64,000 nucleotides of DNA, from the NCBI RefSeq assembly GCF_002741055.1, contig NZ_CP016809.1, positions 1,882,501 through 1,946,500 of the forward strand, given 5' to 3'. Shown piece after piece: positions 8,343 to 16,678 of the stretch; position 1 is the first letter of the stretch; each line of letters begins with the position of its first letter. The notes under the pieces are model-generated. The model saw only the letters and a program-made list of their open reading frames with translations. It had not been told where the DNA came from and searched no databases. Position numbers and translations under genes: made by a program. The DNA comes from Paenibacillus ihbetae. Lineage in GTDB: Bacteria; Bacillota; Bacilli; Paenibacillales; Paenibacillaceae.

Positions 8343-9425
8343 CTATGATTTACTCTGCACGACCGTTCTTCCTTTGATCGCGCTCGCGCTGACTTCCGGA
8401 AGCGAAGCCGGCTCTTGCGGCTTGCGCAGCAGCGCCTTCGCCTCCTTGAAGGTAACGAATATCTTCCGCTCTTCATCCCATAATCGAAAGCTGATCGATT
8501 TGAAGCTTGTTTTTAATGTAATGGTCGTTGCCTTCTGAAGAGGCGGTGAAGCCTCATGCGCTTTTTCCAGATTGTAATTCGGAACCTTGGGGCTCAGATG
8601 ATGGACGTGGTGAAACCCGATATTACCGGTGATCCACTGCAGCGGGCGCGGCAGCTTGTAATACGAGCTTCCCTCCACCGCCGCATTGACGAAGCTCCAT
8701 TCTTCATCATGCTCATAATAGGTGTCTTCGAATTGATGCTGCACGTAGAACAGCCAAATGCCCAGCATGCCCGAAAGAAGGAAAATCGGTGCCTGGATCA
8801 GCACGAATGCCTGCCATCCGGTAGCCCAGCACAGCAGGGCGTATAGCGCCAGAATCGATCCGTTCGTAATGTACGTGTTCAGCTTCTCCTTGCGCCCGGC
8901 TCCCTTCCGGTTGAAGCGGTAGGAGACGAGGAATACCCAGATCGGCCCGAGACCGAACATCACGAGCGGATTCCGGTAAATTCTGTAGGACAGCCGCTGC
9001 CACAGCGATGCACTGCGGTATTCTTCCACCGTCAGCACCCACATATCCCCGATTCCCCGTTTATCGAGATTGCTGCTCGTTGCATGATGGATCGAATGGG
9101 TGCTCTTCCATTGCTCGTACGGGCACAGCGTCAGAATGCCGGTAATCGTACCGAGAATCCGGTTGGCGCGGCGGCTCTTAAAGAATGATTGATGACAGCA
9201 GTCATGAAATATAATAAACGTCCGGACTACAAAGCCGGAAGCGATCAGCGTAATTGGAAGCGTTAGCCAATATGATACCGAAAGGCTCAGGTAAGCCGCA
9301 TACCAGAGCAGTATCAGCGGAATGAGCGTATTCAACAGCTGGCGAATGCTCGCCTTGGTATCAATTACTTCGAAAGGAGTCATGTTTTTTTTCAAGCTGG
9401 ACAATCTGTTATCAGGCTTAGCCAT
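8343..9425 (-). CDS. des: Fatty acid desaturase Des (delta-5 type)
   Basis: Membrane acyl-lipid desaturase, 360 residues, that adds a double bond to existing phospholipid acyl chains to restore fluidity in the cold. The three iron-binding histidine boxes are intact: HDCCH at 74-78, HSIHH at 110-114 and HHVHH at 272-276, with hydrophobic pairs between. The start is the ATG at 9425, preceded by GAGGAGGA; a longer frame upstream to 9554 runs through the promoter and operator and is not coding. It is the first gene of des-desK-desR. Confidence 0.95.
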   Translation of the reverse strand: MAKPDNRLSSLKKNMTPFEVIDTKASIRQLLNTLIPLILLWYAAYLSLSVSYWLTLPITLIASGFVVRTFIIFHDCCHQSFFKSRRANRILGTITGILTLCPYEQWKSTHSIHHATSSNLDKRGIGDMWVLTVEEYRSASLWQRLSYRIYRNPLVMFGLGPIWVFLVSYRFNRKGAGRKEKLNTYITNGSILALYALLCWATGWQAFVLIQAPIFLLSGMLGIWLFYVQHQFEDTYYEHDEEWSFVNAAVEGSSYYKLPRPLQWITGNIGFHHVHHLSPKVPNYNLEKAHEASPPLQKATTITLKTSFKSISFRLWDEERKIFVTFKEAKALLRKPQEPASLPEVSASAIKGRTVVQSKS

Positions 9426-9495
9426 CGTTGTCTTCCTCCTCGTTTTAAGGCGCAAGGACGTAAGGAATGCATCGGTCACGCACTTGTCTTCTTTA

Positions 9496-9552
9496 ATTAT
9501 AGACAGTGGGAGGTGTGCACCGTAGTCATAAACGTCATTTCGAGGGGATGAC
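9496..9552 (-). promoter_or_regulatory. des promoter with candidate DesR operator
   Basis: The minus strand has TATAAT (9501-9496) with no good -35 box at 17 bases, as expected for an activator-dependent promoter. Just upstream are GTCAT (9552-9548), nine bases, ATGAC (9538-9534), four bases, ATGAC (9529-9525). This gives an inverted repeat plus a direct repeat abutting the -35 position. The placement fits DesR activation; the exact DesR consensus was not checked. Confidence 0.6.
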
Positions 9553-9606
9553 AAATATCATATATCGCTTGGTTACAAGCTTCGTTAGGGACGGTTCGAT
9601 TCCCGC

Positions 9607-10599
9607 TTAGCTCCGCATGTCCGCCGGGAACACGAGCCCGATCTGCCCTCTAGCCTCCTCCATGATTTCTGCGGTGATCAGAGAATTCGCCAGGGTGTTG
9701 ACAGCGCTCTCCCTTTCCCCGCATTTCAGGAGATCGATGAACTCCTGCACTTCATAATACATGGATTCATGGGTCTGCAATTGGGTCACGTTCTCGATGG
9801 TTCCGTCCCGGTAATGAATCTTCACGTCATACGGCTGGTTGATCTTATCGATGATCATTGTCCCGATCTCGCCCTGGATTTCCGCCGGCGCGTAAGAATC
9901 ACTGATTTTCGAGTGCATAATGACGGCTTCCATTTCCGGATAGGAGAGAATCAGGCTGCCTTCCCCGTCGACCCCGGAGGAGAGCATGTAGCCCGAAGCC
10001 TTCACGGTATCCGGCTTGCCGAACAGGGTAACCATCGGATAAAGACAGTAGATGCCCAGATCCATCAGCGATCCGTTGGAGAATTCGGGATTGAAGGCAT
10101 TCAATACGGTCCCCTGCTTAAACGCATCGTATCTCGAAGAATATTGGCAGTAGCTCGCAAAATAGCGCCGGATCGGTCCAAGCTTGTACAGATTGTCCTT
10201 CACCGTTTGGAAATTCGGCATCAAGGTGGATTTCAGCGCCTCCATCAGCAGAACGTTATTTCTTTTGGCGGTGTCGATCATCGCTTGAACCTCGCTTGCA
10301 TTCGAAGCCATCGGCTTCTCGCACAGCACATGCTTGCCGTGATTCATGCACCGGATCGCCTGCTCCATATGGTATGAGTTCGGGCTTGCGATATATACGG
10401 CGTCTATATCCGCAGTTTGCAGCATTTGATCCAGATCGGTGTACACATCAGGGTCTGCATATTTGGCCGCGAACGCCCGTCCCTTCTCCTCCGTGCGCGA
10501 ATAGACAGCTGTGAGCAGAAACTCCTCCGTCTCCAGTGCAGCTTGAAGAAAACGCTCTGTTATCCAGTTTGTGCCGATGACGGCAAATCGGGTAGTCAT
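9607..10599 (-). CDS. Gfo/Idh/MocA family oxidoreductase
   Basis: NAD(P)-dependent dehydrogenase of the glucose-fructose oxidoreductase family, 330 residues. It has an N-terminal Rossmann domain (1-120) with FAVIGTNWITERFLQ in the dinucleotide loop and the catalytic-lysine motif HVLCEKPMA near residue 95. A C-terminal alpha/beta domain starts FNPEFSNGSLMDLGIYCLYP. The nucleotide loop is GTNWI rather than the classical GxGxxG, as in some family members. Substrates are usually sugars, inositols or their derivatives; context (next to a thioesterase, after des) does not identify it. It may share a transcript with the thioesterase 21 bases upstream. Confidence 0.88.
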   Translation of the reverse strand: MTTRFAVIGTNWITERFLQAALETEEFLLTAVYSRTEEKGRAFAAKYADPDVYTDLDQMLQTADIDAVYIASPNSYHMEQAIRCMNHGKHVLCEKPMASNASEVQAMIDTAKRNNVLLMEALKSTLMPNFQTVKDNLYKLGPIRRYFASYCQYSSRYDAFKQGTVLNAFNPEFSNGSLMDLGIYCLYPMVTLFGKPDTVKASGYMLSSGVDGEGSLILSYPEMEAVIMHSKISDSYAPAEIQGEIGTMIIDKINQPYDVKIHYRDGTIENVTQLQTHESMYYEVQEFIDLLKCGERESAVNTLANSLITAEIMEEARGQIGLVFPADMRS

Positions 10600-10620
10600 C
10601 CCTTGATCCCTTCCCTTCCT

Positions 10621-11079
10621 CTAGGTTCTAGTTTCTTCAAAAGCGAGAATCCGTTCCTTGGCCCCATCCGGGATCGGCGTGCTCTTGCCGGTGGCCGTAT
10701 CGATGAGCACGATCGTTCCCCGCCCGGCGGCTCTCAGCTCGCCGCGTACGACTACGGCGTAGTGGACGTCCATGGAGGAACGCCCGATCTCAGCCACCTT
10801 GACGCGCAGCTTAAGCGGATCCTTCAAATACAACTGCGCCAGGTACTGGCACTCCAGATCAGCCACAACCGATACATGCTTCTCGCTGAACAAATCCTCG
10901 GTTAAGCCCAAATGCTCGAAGTATTCAATCCGTCCCTGTTCAAAATACATGAAGTAGCTGACATTATTGACATGGCCCAGCATGTCCGTCTCGCAGTAAC
11001 GAATTTTGATTGGAATCTCGAAATGGAATGAATCGATCCAAGTTTGCGGATCGGGTTGTACAAAGGTTGGTTTTTTCAT
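10621..11079 (-). CDS. Acyl-CoA thioesterase, 4HBT family
   Basis: Hot-dog fold thioesterase, 152 residues. The motif IRYCETDMLGHVNNVSYFMYFEQGRIEY is shortened here to its key part TDMLGHVNN: the Asp and following residues form the 4-hydroxybenzoyl-CoA thioesterase active site. It would hydrolyse acyl-CoA or acyl-ACP esters; chain specificity is unknown. The start is the ATG at 11079 (MKKPTFVQ), preceded by GAAGGGGGA; the 14 upstream codons lack support. Confidence 0.88.
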   Translation of the reverse strand: MKKPTFVQPDPQTWIDSFHFEIPIKIRYCETDMLGHVNNVSYFMYFEQGRIEYFEHLGLTEDLFSEKHVSVVADLECQYLAQLYLKDPLKLRVKVAEIGRSSMDVHYAVVVRGELRAAGRGTIVLIDTATGKSTPIPDGAKERILAFEETRT

Positions 11080-11540
11080 GATGAGTCCCCCTTCTATGTA
11101 ATAAAGAGACCGCGGGTGCAATTGAACCGGATGTGGGCATGACCCTAATGTATGCCGCTTGAATCGCCGTGCTCCTTGATATCTTGATCTGATGATTCGG
11201 GAAGAAATCCGTTGACAAAGGCGGTCTCTGCCTTTTCTACGGATCGTTTACTCCCTTGCCTGCATCTCATTCTATTGTTCATCTGATCTGTCAGCCTTCT
11301 ACAAGGATAATGAATGCGCGCCGGACCCGTCAACTGCCTTGTGGTCGCGAAAGCCGGCAGGGCAGATAATCTACCGGCTTTTCTCCAGGTCGGCAAGCTT
11401 CTCTCCAGAACAAACAAAGAGGCAGCACGGGTTATACCGCGCTGCCTCTATCGTTAATTCCTTGATATATAACTTCGTCTTGATGATCTTCTCGCCTGCT
11501 GCAGCGGGCCGCTCAAGGAAAGGAGCTGCCGCCTCGGACG
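11080..11540. other. Intergenic region with one terminator
   Basis: About 460 bases. Apart from the terminator at 11411-11449 and a weak AAAGGC/GCCTTT hairpin near 11217-11237, I see no gene or repeat. It contains the leader of the thioesterase/oxidoreductase pair. Confidence 0.5.
11411..11449 (-). terminator. Terminator of the sugar ABC operon
   Basis: The stem AGAGGCAGC/GCTGCCTCT with inner CGG/CCG pairs is followed on the minus strand by TTTGTTTGTT. It lies about 90 bases past the permease stop. Confidence 0.8.
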
Positions 11541-12536
11541 TCACTTTCTCTTTCTGTAATAGGTCAGGGCCAGCGCAAGCGCCAGTACGGAGCCCTTCAC
11601 GATGTCCATGGCATAGTACGGCACGGACAGCATGATGAGGCCGTTTTGCAAAATGCCGATCAGCACCGCACCGACGAATGTTCCAAGCGCATTCGGTTTT
11701 CCTGCCCCGAAGACGGAATAGCCGATAAATGCGGCTGCCACCGCGTCCATTAAGTACGGTCCCCCGGAATTCACCTCAGCGGTCATGACCCGCGCGCCCA
11801 GAATAATGCCGCCGATGGTCGCGAACAGTGCGGACACGAGATATGCGATCAGCCGGTACCGGCTCACCGGTATGCCGGATAACGCCGCCGCCTCGCGATT
11901 GCCGCCGATCATGTACATGTATCGTCCATGCTTGGTGTAGGTCAGGAACAGGTGGACGATCAGAACCACGAGCACCATAATGACGATGATCCATGGCACC
12001 TGTCCGATTTTTTCGAATGCCGCCGGGATTTTTCCGGTTGCAAAGTCGCCGCTCGGCATGATCATGTTTTGCGATATCGTCGCCCCCCGGGTATAGGTCA
12101 TGGCCACTCCCTGGAAGATAAACATCGTAGCAAGGGTCATCAGCATATCGTCGATTTTGAAATTAATGACCAGGAACGCATTGATTAACCCAACTGCTAA
12201 GCAGATCAAAAGGGTAAGCCCGATGCCGATGCCGATTTGCTGCCCGTGCCAGACGAACATGGAGATGACTAGTGCATTGGCAAGGGTGGCCGTCGAGCCG
12301 ACGGAGAGATCGAAGCCGCCGACCGACAAAGAGACCGTCAAGCCTACCGCAATGATCGTTACAATCGAAATCGAACGGAGGATGTTAATGATATTGCTGG
12401 TGCTAAGGAAACTGTCGGCCACCGTACCGAACACGAGAATGAGCACCGCGACCGTGATCAGCGTGCCGTACTTGTATAGAAAATCAAACGCGAAACTCGC
12501 CGCAGGCTTCTCCTTTAAAGGTTTTGCTGTATTCAT
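11541..12536 (-). CDS. Sugar ABC transporter permease, RbsC type
   Basis: Inner-membrane permease of the ribose/galactose (CUT2) importer class, 331 residues with eight to ten hydrophobic segments. Family marks are VGLTVSLSVGGFDLSVGS near residues 70-87 and the GGNREAAALSGIPVSRYR coupling loop near 215. The start is the ATG at 12536, overlapping the ATPase stop by four bases (ATGA) and preceded by GGAGG ten bases upstream. It is the last gene of binding protein - ATPase - permease. The substrate is probably a monosaccharide or small polyol; which one cannot be told. Confidence 0.92.
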   Translation of the reverse strand: MNTAKPLKEKPAASFAFDFLYKYGTLITVAVLILVFGTVADSFLSTSNIINILRSISIVTIIAVGLTVSLSVGGFDLSVGSTATLANALVISMFVWHGQQIGIGIGLTLLICLAVGLINAFLVINFKIDDMLMTLATMFIFQGVAMTYTRGATISQNMIMPSGDFATGKIPAAFEKIGQVPWIIVIMVLVVLIVHLFLTYTKHGRYMYMIGGNREAAALSGIPVSRYRLIAYLVSALFATIGGIILGARVMTAEVNSGGPYLMDAVAAAFIGYSVFGAGKPNALGTFVGAVLIGILQNGLIMLSVPYYAMDIVKGSVLALALALTYYRKRK

Positions 12537-14110
12537 GTCAACCCGCCTCCTGTGCAATAAAGCAAAATTTCCTCTTCCGTGGATGCCCGCGTATCCAGCT
12601 CTTTCGTAATCGCGCCGTCATACATGATGTACACCCGATCGGTAATACCGACGATTTCCGACAGCTCGCTCGAGGCATACAGCACGGATTTGCCGCGCTT
12701 CGCAAGCTCGGCCACCAGCTGAAAAATGTCCCGCTTCGCGCCGACATCAACGCCCTTCGTCGGCTCGTCAAATATATACACATCCGCATCCGCCAGCAGC
12801 CACTTGCCGATCGCTACCTTCTGCTGGTTGCCGCCGGACAGGTTTTTCACCCTTGCCTTTTCGCTTGGGGTCTTGATTCCAAGCCGGTCGATCATCTCCC
12901 TCGCAGCCTGCTTCTCTCTGCCGAAGCTGAGCCACGAGCCCCATCTGGAAAATCGTGACAGCACCGAAGCCGTCAAATTGACGGATACCGGTTCCTCCAC
13001 GAACACGCCTTCCCGGCGCCGCTCCTCGGGGACGAGCGCTATGCCCTGACGCACGGCGTCGTGCGGAGAAGAGATGCGCAGCCGCTTGCCGTTCAGGGAT
13101 ATCGCTCCCGTCGATGTGCTGGAAGCGCCGAACACCGCGCGGCACAGCTCGGTTTTTCCGGCGCCGACGAGGCCCGCCAGGCCGACGATCTCCCCTTTGC
13201 GGATATGGAAATCGACATGATCGATTTTCCCCGGGTCATGGAGGCCGCGTGCCTCGAACGCTACCGGGCCGATCTCCCGTTCGATTCTCGGAAACTGCTG
13301 CTCCATTCTGGCGCCGAGCATGTATTCCACCACCTTCGGCTGCTCGATGTCCGAAATCCGTTCGCTTGCGACATGCCGACCGTCCCGCATGATGGTGATC
13401 TCGTCACAAATTTCATACAGCTCCGGAAGCTGGTGGGATATGAAAATGATGGCTACCCCGTCTTCCTTCAATTTACGGACCAGCTTGAACAGCTGCTCGG
13501 TTTCGCTGTGGCTGAGCGGCGCCGTCGGCTCGTCCAGCACCAGGATCCGGCACCGCTTGGACACCGCTCTGGCGATCAGCACCATCTGCTTCTCCGCCAA
13601 AGTCAGCTCCGAGACGAGCTTCCGGCTCGGAACGCGGATATTCATCCGCGCCAGCACAGCCTCCGCCTCTTGATGCAGCCCGTTCCAGCGAATAACCTGC
13701 CGGCCCCCCATATCATGGACCATCCGGTCGAGCATAATGTTCTCGCCGACCGACAGGTTCGGAATGAGCGCCGTATCCACCTCTTGGTATACAATCTGGA
13801 TGCCCAGATCCTTCGCTTCCTTCGGGGACCTGATATTGACCTGGCGGCCATCGAGCCAGATCTCCCCCTCATAATGGCTGTATGCGCCCGATAGGACCTT
13901 CATAAGCGTCGATTTCCCTGCGCCGTTCGCACCGATTAATGCGTGCGCCGCTCCGGCGGCCGCCTGAAAATCAACATCGTCAAGCGCCTTAACGCCCGGA
14001 AATGAAATCGATATTCGCTTCATTTGAAGTAAAGACGCCGCTCCAGGCTCCGGAGCCGGACGAGTTCTAGTTGCCTCTGTACCGCTTCGCACATCTCCTC
14101 TTCCCTTCAA
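12533..14110 (-). CDS. Sugar ABC transporter ATPase, RbsA/MglA type
   Basis: Double ATPase subunit of the CUT2 importer, 525 residues from the TTG at 14110 (519 from the GTG at 14092). The first half has Walker A GANGAGKSTL and Walker B ILVLDEPTAPL. The second half has the degenerate Walker A GLVGAGKTEL, signature LSGGNQQK and Walker B VYIFDEPTKGVD, which is typical of this family. The start is uncertain: neither TTG nor GTG has an ideally spaced ribosome binding site. It lies 54 bases after the binding-protein gene, with a hairpin between, and its stop overlaps the permease start. Confidence 0.92.
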   Translation of the reverse strand: MKGRGDVRSGTEATRTRPAPEPGAASLLQMKRISISFPGVKALDDVDFQAAAGAAHALIGANGAGKSTLMKVLSGAYSHYEGEIWLDGRQVNIRSPKEAKDLGIQIVYQEVDTALIPNLSVGENIMLDRMVHDMGGRQVIRWNGLHQEAEAVLARMNIRVPSRKLVSELTLAEKQMVLIARAVSKRCRILVLDEPTAPLSHSETEQLFKLVRKLKEDGVAIIFISHQLPELYEICDEITIMRDGRHVASERISDIEQPKVVEYMLGARMEQQFPRIEREIGPVAFEARGLHDPGKIDHVDFHIRKGEIVGLAGLVGAGKTELCRAVFGASSTSTGAISLNGKRLRISSPHDAVRQGIALVPEERRREGVFVEEPVSVNLTASVLSRFSRWGSWLSFGREKQAAREMIDRLGIKTPSEKARVKNLSGGNQQKVAIGKWLLADADVYIFDEPTKGVDVGAKRDIFQLVAELAKRGKSVLYASSELSEIVGITDRVYIMYDGAITKELDTRASTEEEILLYCTGGGLT

Positions 14111-14120
14111 ATAGGATAGA

Positions 14121-14150
14121 GCGCCCTTATCGAATGACCGATAAGAGCGC
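14121..14150 (-). promoter_or_regulatory. Intra-operon hairpin after binding-protein gene
   Basis: GCGCTCTTATCG pairs with CGATAAGGGCGC across a six-base loop, and no T-run follows. Hairpins here commonly protect or partly end the binding-protein message so that it exceeds ATPase and permease. Confidence 0.7.
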
Positions 14151-14164
14151 CTGTATGCCGTAGC

Positions 14165-15286
14165 TTATTTTCCGTTTGCTTCTTTAAGGGCCTTCATCCA
14201 ATCTTCCTCGAACTCGGTGCTGGTGCCCCAGTTGGGAATAATATTGGCCAGATTCACCATATTGACCGCCTCGGAAGCTCCCTCCAGGCTGGAACGCTCG
14301 ATCAGCACAGGCTCGAGGTTATGGGTTTCCGGCGTTTCCTCGCCGGCAATCTTCTTGGCCAGCAGTCTGACGTTCACGGCTCCGATCATTTTCGGATCCA
14401 CCGCCGCCGTCGCTACCCATGGGCTGTTCTCTTTTTGGATCAGCTCCAGGTCCGCGTTCGAAACGTCAATGCCGTAAATTTTGATCTCTGTGCGGCCTGC
14501 TTCCTCCAGCGCTCTCGCGGCTCCGATCGCAAAAGCATCCCAGGTCGCGAAAATCGCGTCGATCTCGCCCTTCGGATATTTCGTCAGGATGGCGGATACG
14601 GCATTCTGCGTTTCAAGCGAGGTTTGGTCGCTTGCAACACCGAAACGCTCCACCTCCTTGATGCCCGGATTGTTCTTCAACGTTTCTTGGTAAACCGCAT
14701 TTCGGCGTACCATCGGCGGAAAACCGTCGACCCATAGGTACACAATGTTAGCGTCCGGCCCCTGCTCTTCCACCAGCTTGTCCAGCGCCAGCTTCGCCAG
14801 CTGCTCGTCGTCCTGCGAGGTCTGGGTCACGCCTTCAATTTCGCTAAGTTCCGGAAGGGAGTCAAAAGTAACGACCGGAATGCCCTTCGCGGTAATTTTC
14901 TTCACGTCTTCAACGGTTGCCGGATCGTCGCCATGCGAAATGATGAAGCCGTCGTAATCGCTGTCAATCGCCTGAGCAATCGCATCATGAAACTTCGCGG
15001 AGTCTCCGTTGGCAGAGAAGGTATCGACCTTGAATCCCAGCGCCTCCCCTTCCTGCTTCGCACCTGCCAAAAATTGCGCCGTGTGGTCATCGCCACCGAT
15101 TTTGCGGACGACCATCAGCTTGACCGGATCCTTCTCGGCGATGCCTGCCGGCAGATTCTCCACCTTGTCCGAAAGCTTGCCGGCATTGCTGCCTCCGCCG
15201 CTGCCAGATTCGGCACAGCCTGTCAAGACGATGACGAATGCGAGCACGAGCGCCGTAAATCTGCGTACATGTTTACTACCTCTCAT
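14165..15286 (-). CDS. Sugar-binding lipoprotein, RbsB type
   Basis: Extracellular solute-binding protein of the periplasmic-binding-protein type I (Peripla_BP_4) class, 373 residues. It has a lipoprotein signal MRGSKHVRRFTALVLAF.. ending in LTGC, then a Gly/Ser-rich linker and two Rossmann-like lobes (about 50-160 and 160-300). Ligand-site-like motifs are DGFIISHGDD and AIFATWDAFAIGAARAL. It starts at the ATG at 15286 behind GGGGGAGAGAGAAC; the 25-codon upstream extension would run through the promoter region. It is the first gene of a three-gene importer. Confidence 0.92.
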   Translation of the reverse strand: MRGSKHVRRFTALVLAFVIVLTGCAESGSGGGSNAGKLSDKVENLPAGIAEKDPVKLMVVRKIGGDDHTAQFLAGAKQEGEALGFKVDTFSANGDSAKFHDAIAQAIDSDYDGFIISHGDDPATVEDVKKITAKGIPVVTFDSLPELSEIEGVTQTSQDDEQLAKLALDKLVEEQGPDANIVYLWVDGFPPMVRRNAVYQETLKNNPGIKEVERFGVASDQTSLETQNAVSAILTKYPKGEIDAIFATWDAFAIGAARALEEAGRTEIKIYGIDVSNADLELIQKENSPWVATAAVDPKMIGAVNVRLLAKKIAGEETPETHNLEPVLIERSSLEGASEAVNMVNLANIIPNWGTSTEFEEDWMKALKEANGK

Positions 15287-15331
15287 GTTCTCTCTCCCCC
15301 TGTTTCCCCTTAAAAAGACTTTAATACAAGT

Positions 15332-15361
15332 AATCCTATAGGATTTAATTAGAAGCGTCAA
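15332..15361 (-). promoter_or_regulatory. SigA promoter with 14-bp palindromic operator
   Basis: The minus strand has TTGACG (15361-15356), 17 bases, then TAGGAT (15338-15333). The perfect palindrome AATCCTATAGGATT (15332-15345) covers the -10 box, the expected position for a repressor site. An imperfect AAAGCTTT-centred cre-like sequence lies about 20 bases further upstream (near 15376-15390). Confidence 0.75.
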
Positions 15362-15399
15362 CCATTATTTTTTCGCGTTAAAGCTTTACAAGGAATAGG

Positions 15400-15660
15400 C
15401 GGTAAAAAGATGGCGCGAGAAAGGTGGTAGTCTAGTACAACGGAGGAACAGAAACAGAAATGGTGGAGTAATAGGTGGGGGGATAGTAAGATGGTGGGAT
15501 AGTGGGATGTGCGACAGTAAAATGGGGGGCATCAAGATGATGCGCTAGAATGATAGAACAGTAAAGGGATGGAACAATGGTGGGACGGCAAAAAAGGAGG
15601 GCAATGGAGGCAGCAGTAAAAAGGTACGGCTTACGCTCGCCTAGCTTTGGCGAACTTCGC
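15400..15660. repeat. Low-complexity degenerate repeat tract
   Basis: A purine-rich stretch on the plus strand built from short varied units such as GATAGTAAGATGGTGGGATA, recurring roughly every 12-20 bases. It is unlike the flanking coding DNA and no protein is supported. Confidence 0.6.
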
Positions 15661-15669
15661 CCGGCAGCA

Positions 15670-15816
15670 GTGTACCTCATTCTTCGCTATAGGTACTTAA
15701 AAGGGACTTGTTCCGCCAATCTACCGCCATTCCCCAGCCACAGGTACCTTAAAGGGACTTGTTCCGCACATTTTACCTCCATTCCCCCGCCACAGGTACC
15801 TAAACGGGACTTGTTC
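15670..15816. repeat. 51-bp direct repeats, three copies
   Basis: Copies start at 15692, 15743 and 15794, spaced exactly 51 bases, each with GGTAC, AAGGGACTTGTTC and a CC-rich arm. A decayed fourth lies upstream from about 15671. The period is divisible by three, which keeps a false reading frame open. Confidence 0.85.
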
Positions 15817-15865
15817 AACTAAGGTCACCTTTACATAAAGCCAACCAAAGCTCCGACAGGCCTAA

Positions 15866-15901
15866 ATATAAAAACTGCGGACGATAACCCATCGCCCGCA
15901 G
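15866..15901 (-). terminator. Terminator of the esterase gene
   Basis: On the minus strand CTGCGGGCGAT pairs with ATCGTCCGCAG and is followed by TTTTTATATTT. It lies about 100 bases past the stop at 16000. Confidence 0.8.
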
Positions 15902-15999
15902 CCTTGTCACACTCCGAAAGCAAAAGCGAGGCTCAAACCCACCCTCAAACGCTGTCTCTCCATACTCCCGCTCCTCGCAGTTCTTGCGCATTCCCTAAA

Positions 16000-16635
16000 T
16001 CAGCTAAGATGCACACCCATCGTTTCAAGCCATGCTTTCGCGATCAGGCCATGGCCCGCAGGAGACGGATGCACGCCGTCCGGCGCCCAGAAGGAAGCTT
16101 CGCGCCGCACCGCGGCGGCAGCAAACAACCCGTCCAGCGGCACCAGCAGTGCGCCGTATTCCGCAGCCAAGTCCCGCACCGCATGGATCTTCGGATCGAG
16201 GTCCTCGCGCCATGCTCTCCGATCCTCCGGATGCGGAAGCACGAACGGCTCGACCATAATGAGCTTCGCGTCCAGGGCCGACTTCGTCCGTTCGATCAGC
16301 TTCCGATATCCGTCCTTGAAGTCCTGCGTGCTGGTCGGATCCCCGCTATCATAACGGCGCCAGCAATCATTGATGCCTATGTAAATCGATACCCAATTCG
16401 GCTTCAAATCCAGGCAGTCCTCTTCCCAACGCGCATTCAAATCGACCACGCGGTTCCCGCTGATCCCTCTATTCAGAAAAGTCACGTTCATTTCAGGAAA
16501 GTTCATGCCAAACCACGAGTCGACGAGCAGCGGATACCCGTTACCCAGACTGTTCGGATTATTGCGGTCACGTCCGCAATCCGTAATGCTGTCTCCTTGG
16601 AAAAGTACAATATCTCCTTGCTGCAAACGATTCAT
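16000..16635 (-). CDS. SGNH/GDSL hydrolase, Axe2-like acetylxylan esterase
   Basis: Cytoplasmic serine esterase of 211 residues with no signal peptide. Block I is LFQGDSITDCGR (nucleophile Ser), block II is NRGISGNRVVDLNARWEED, block III is SIYIGINDCWRRYD and block V is PDGVHPSPAGH (Asp-His). Length, spacing and these exact blocks closely resemble Axe2 of Geobacillus stearothermophilus, which removes acetyl groups from xylo-oligosaccharides inside the cell; I rate this from memory of the family. The start is the ATG at 16635 behind AAGGAGG; the ATG six codons upstream overlaps that site. An AraR-like operator lies 32 bases upstream. No xylanase or xylosidase is adjacent. Confidence 0.85.
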   Translation of the reverse strand: MNRLQQGDIVLFQGDSITDCGRDRNNPNSLGNGYPLLVDSWFGMNFPEMNVTFLNRGISGNRVVDLNARWEEDCLDLKPNWVSIYIGINDCWRRYDSGDPTSTQDFKDGYRKLIERTKSALDAKLIMVEPFVLPHPEDRRAWREDLDPKIHAVRDLAAEYGALLVPLDGLFAAAAVRREASFWAPDGVHPSPAGHGLIAKAWLETMGVHLS

Positions 16636-16666
16636 TTCATGTTCCTCCTTCATAAGTGCGAAGCTG

Positions 16667-16678
16667 TTGTACGTACAA
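16667..16678. promoter_or_regulatory. AraR-like palindromic operator
   Basis: The perfect 12-base palindrome TTGTACGTACAA lies just before the esterase ribosome binding site. It matches the core of the B. subtilis AraR (GntR-type, arabinose-responsive repressor) site. Confidence 0.65.

Noticed and set aside
15670..15816. CRISPR-like array
   Set aside because: Only three 51-bp units that are similar over their whole length, so there are no distinct spacers, and no cas genes are present.
15577..15822. 81-codon plus-strand frame with repeated RYLKGTCSA
   Set aside because: The peptide repeat is the translation of 51-bp intergenic DNA repeats whose period is a multiple of three; no start signal.
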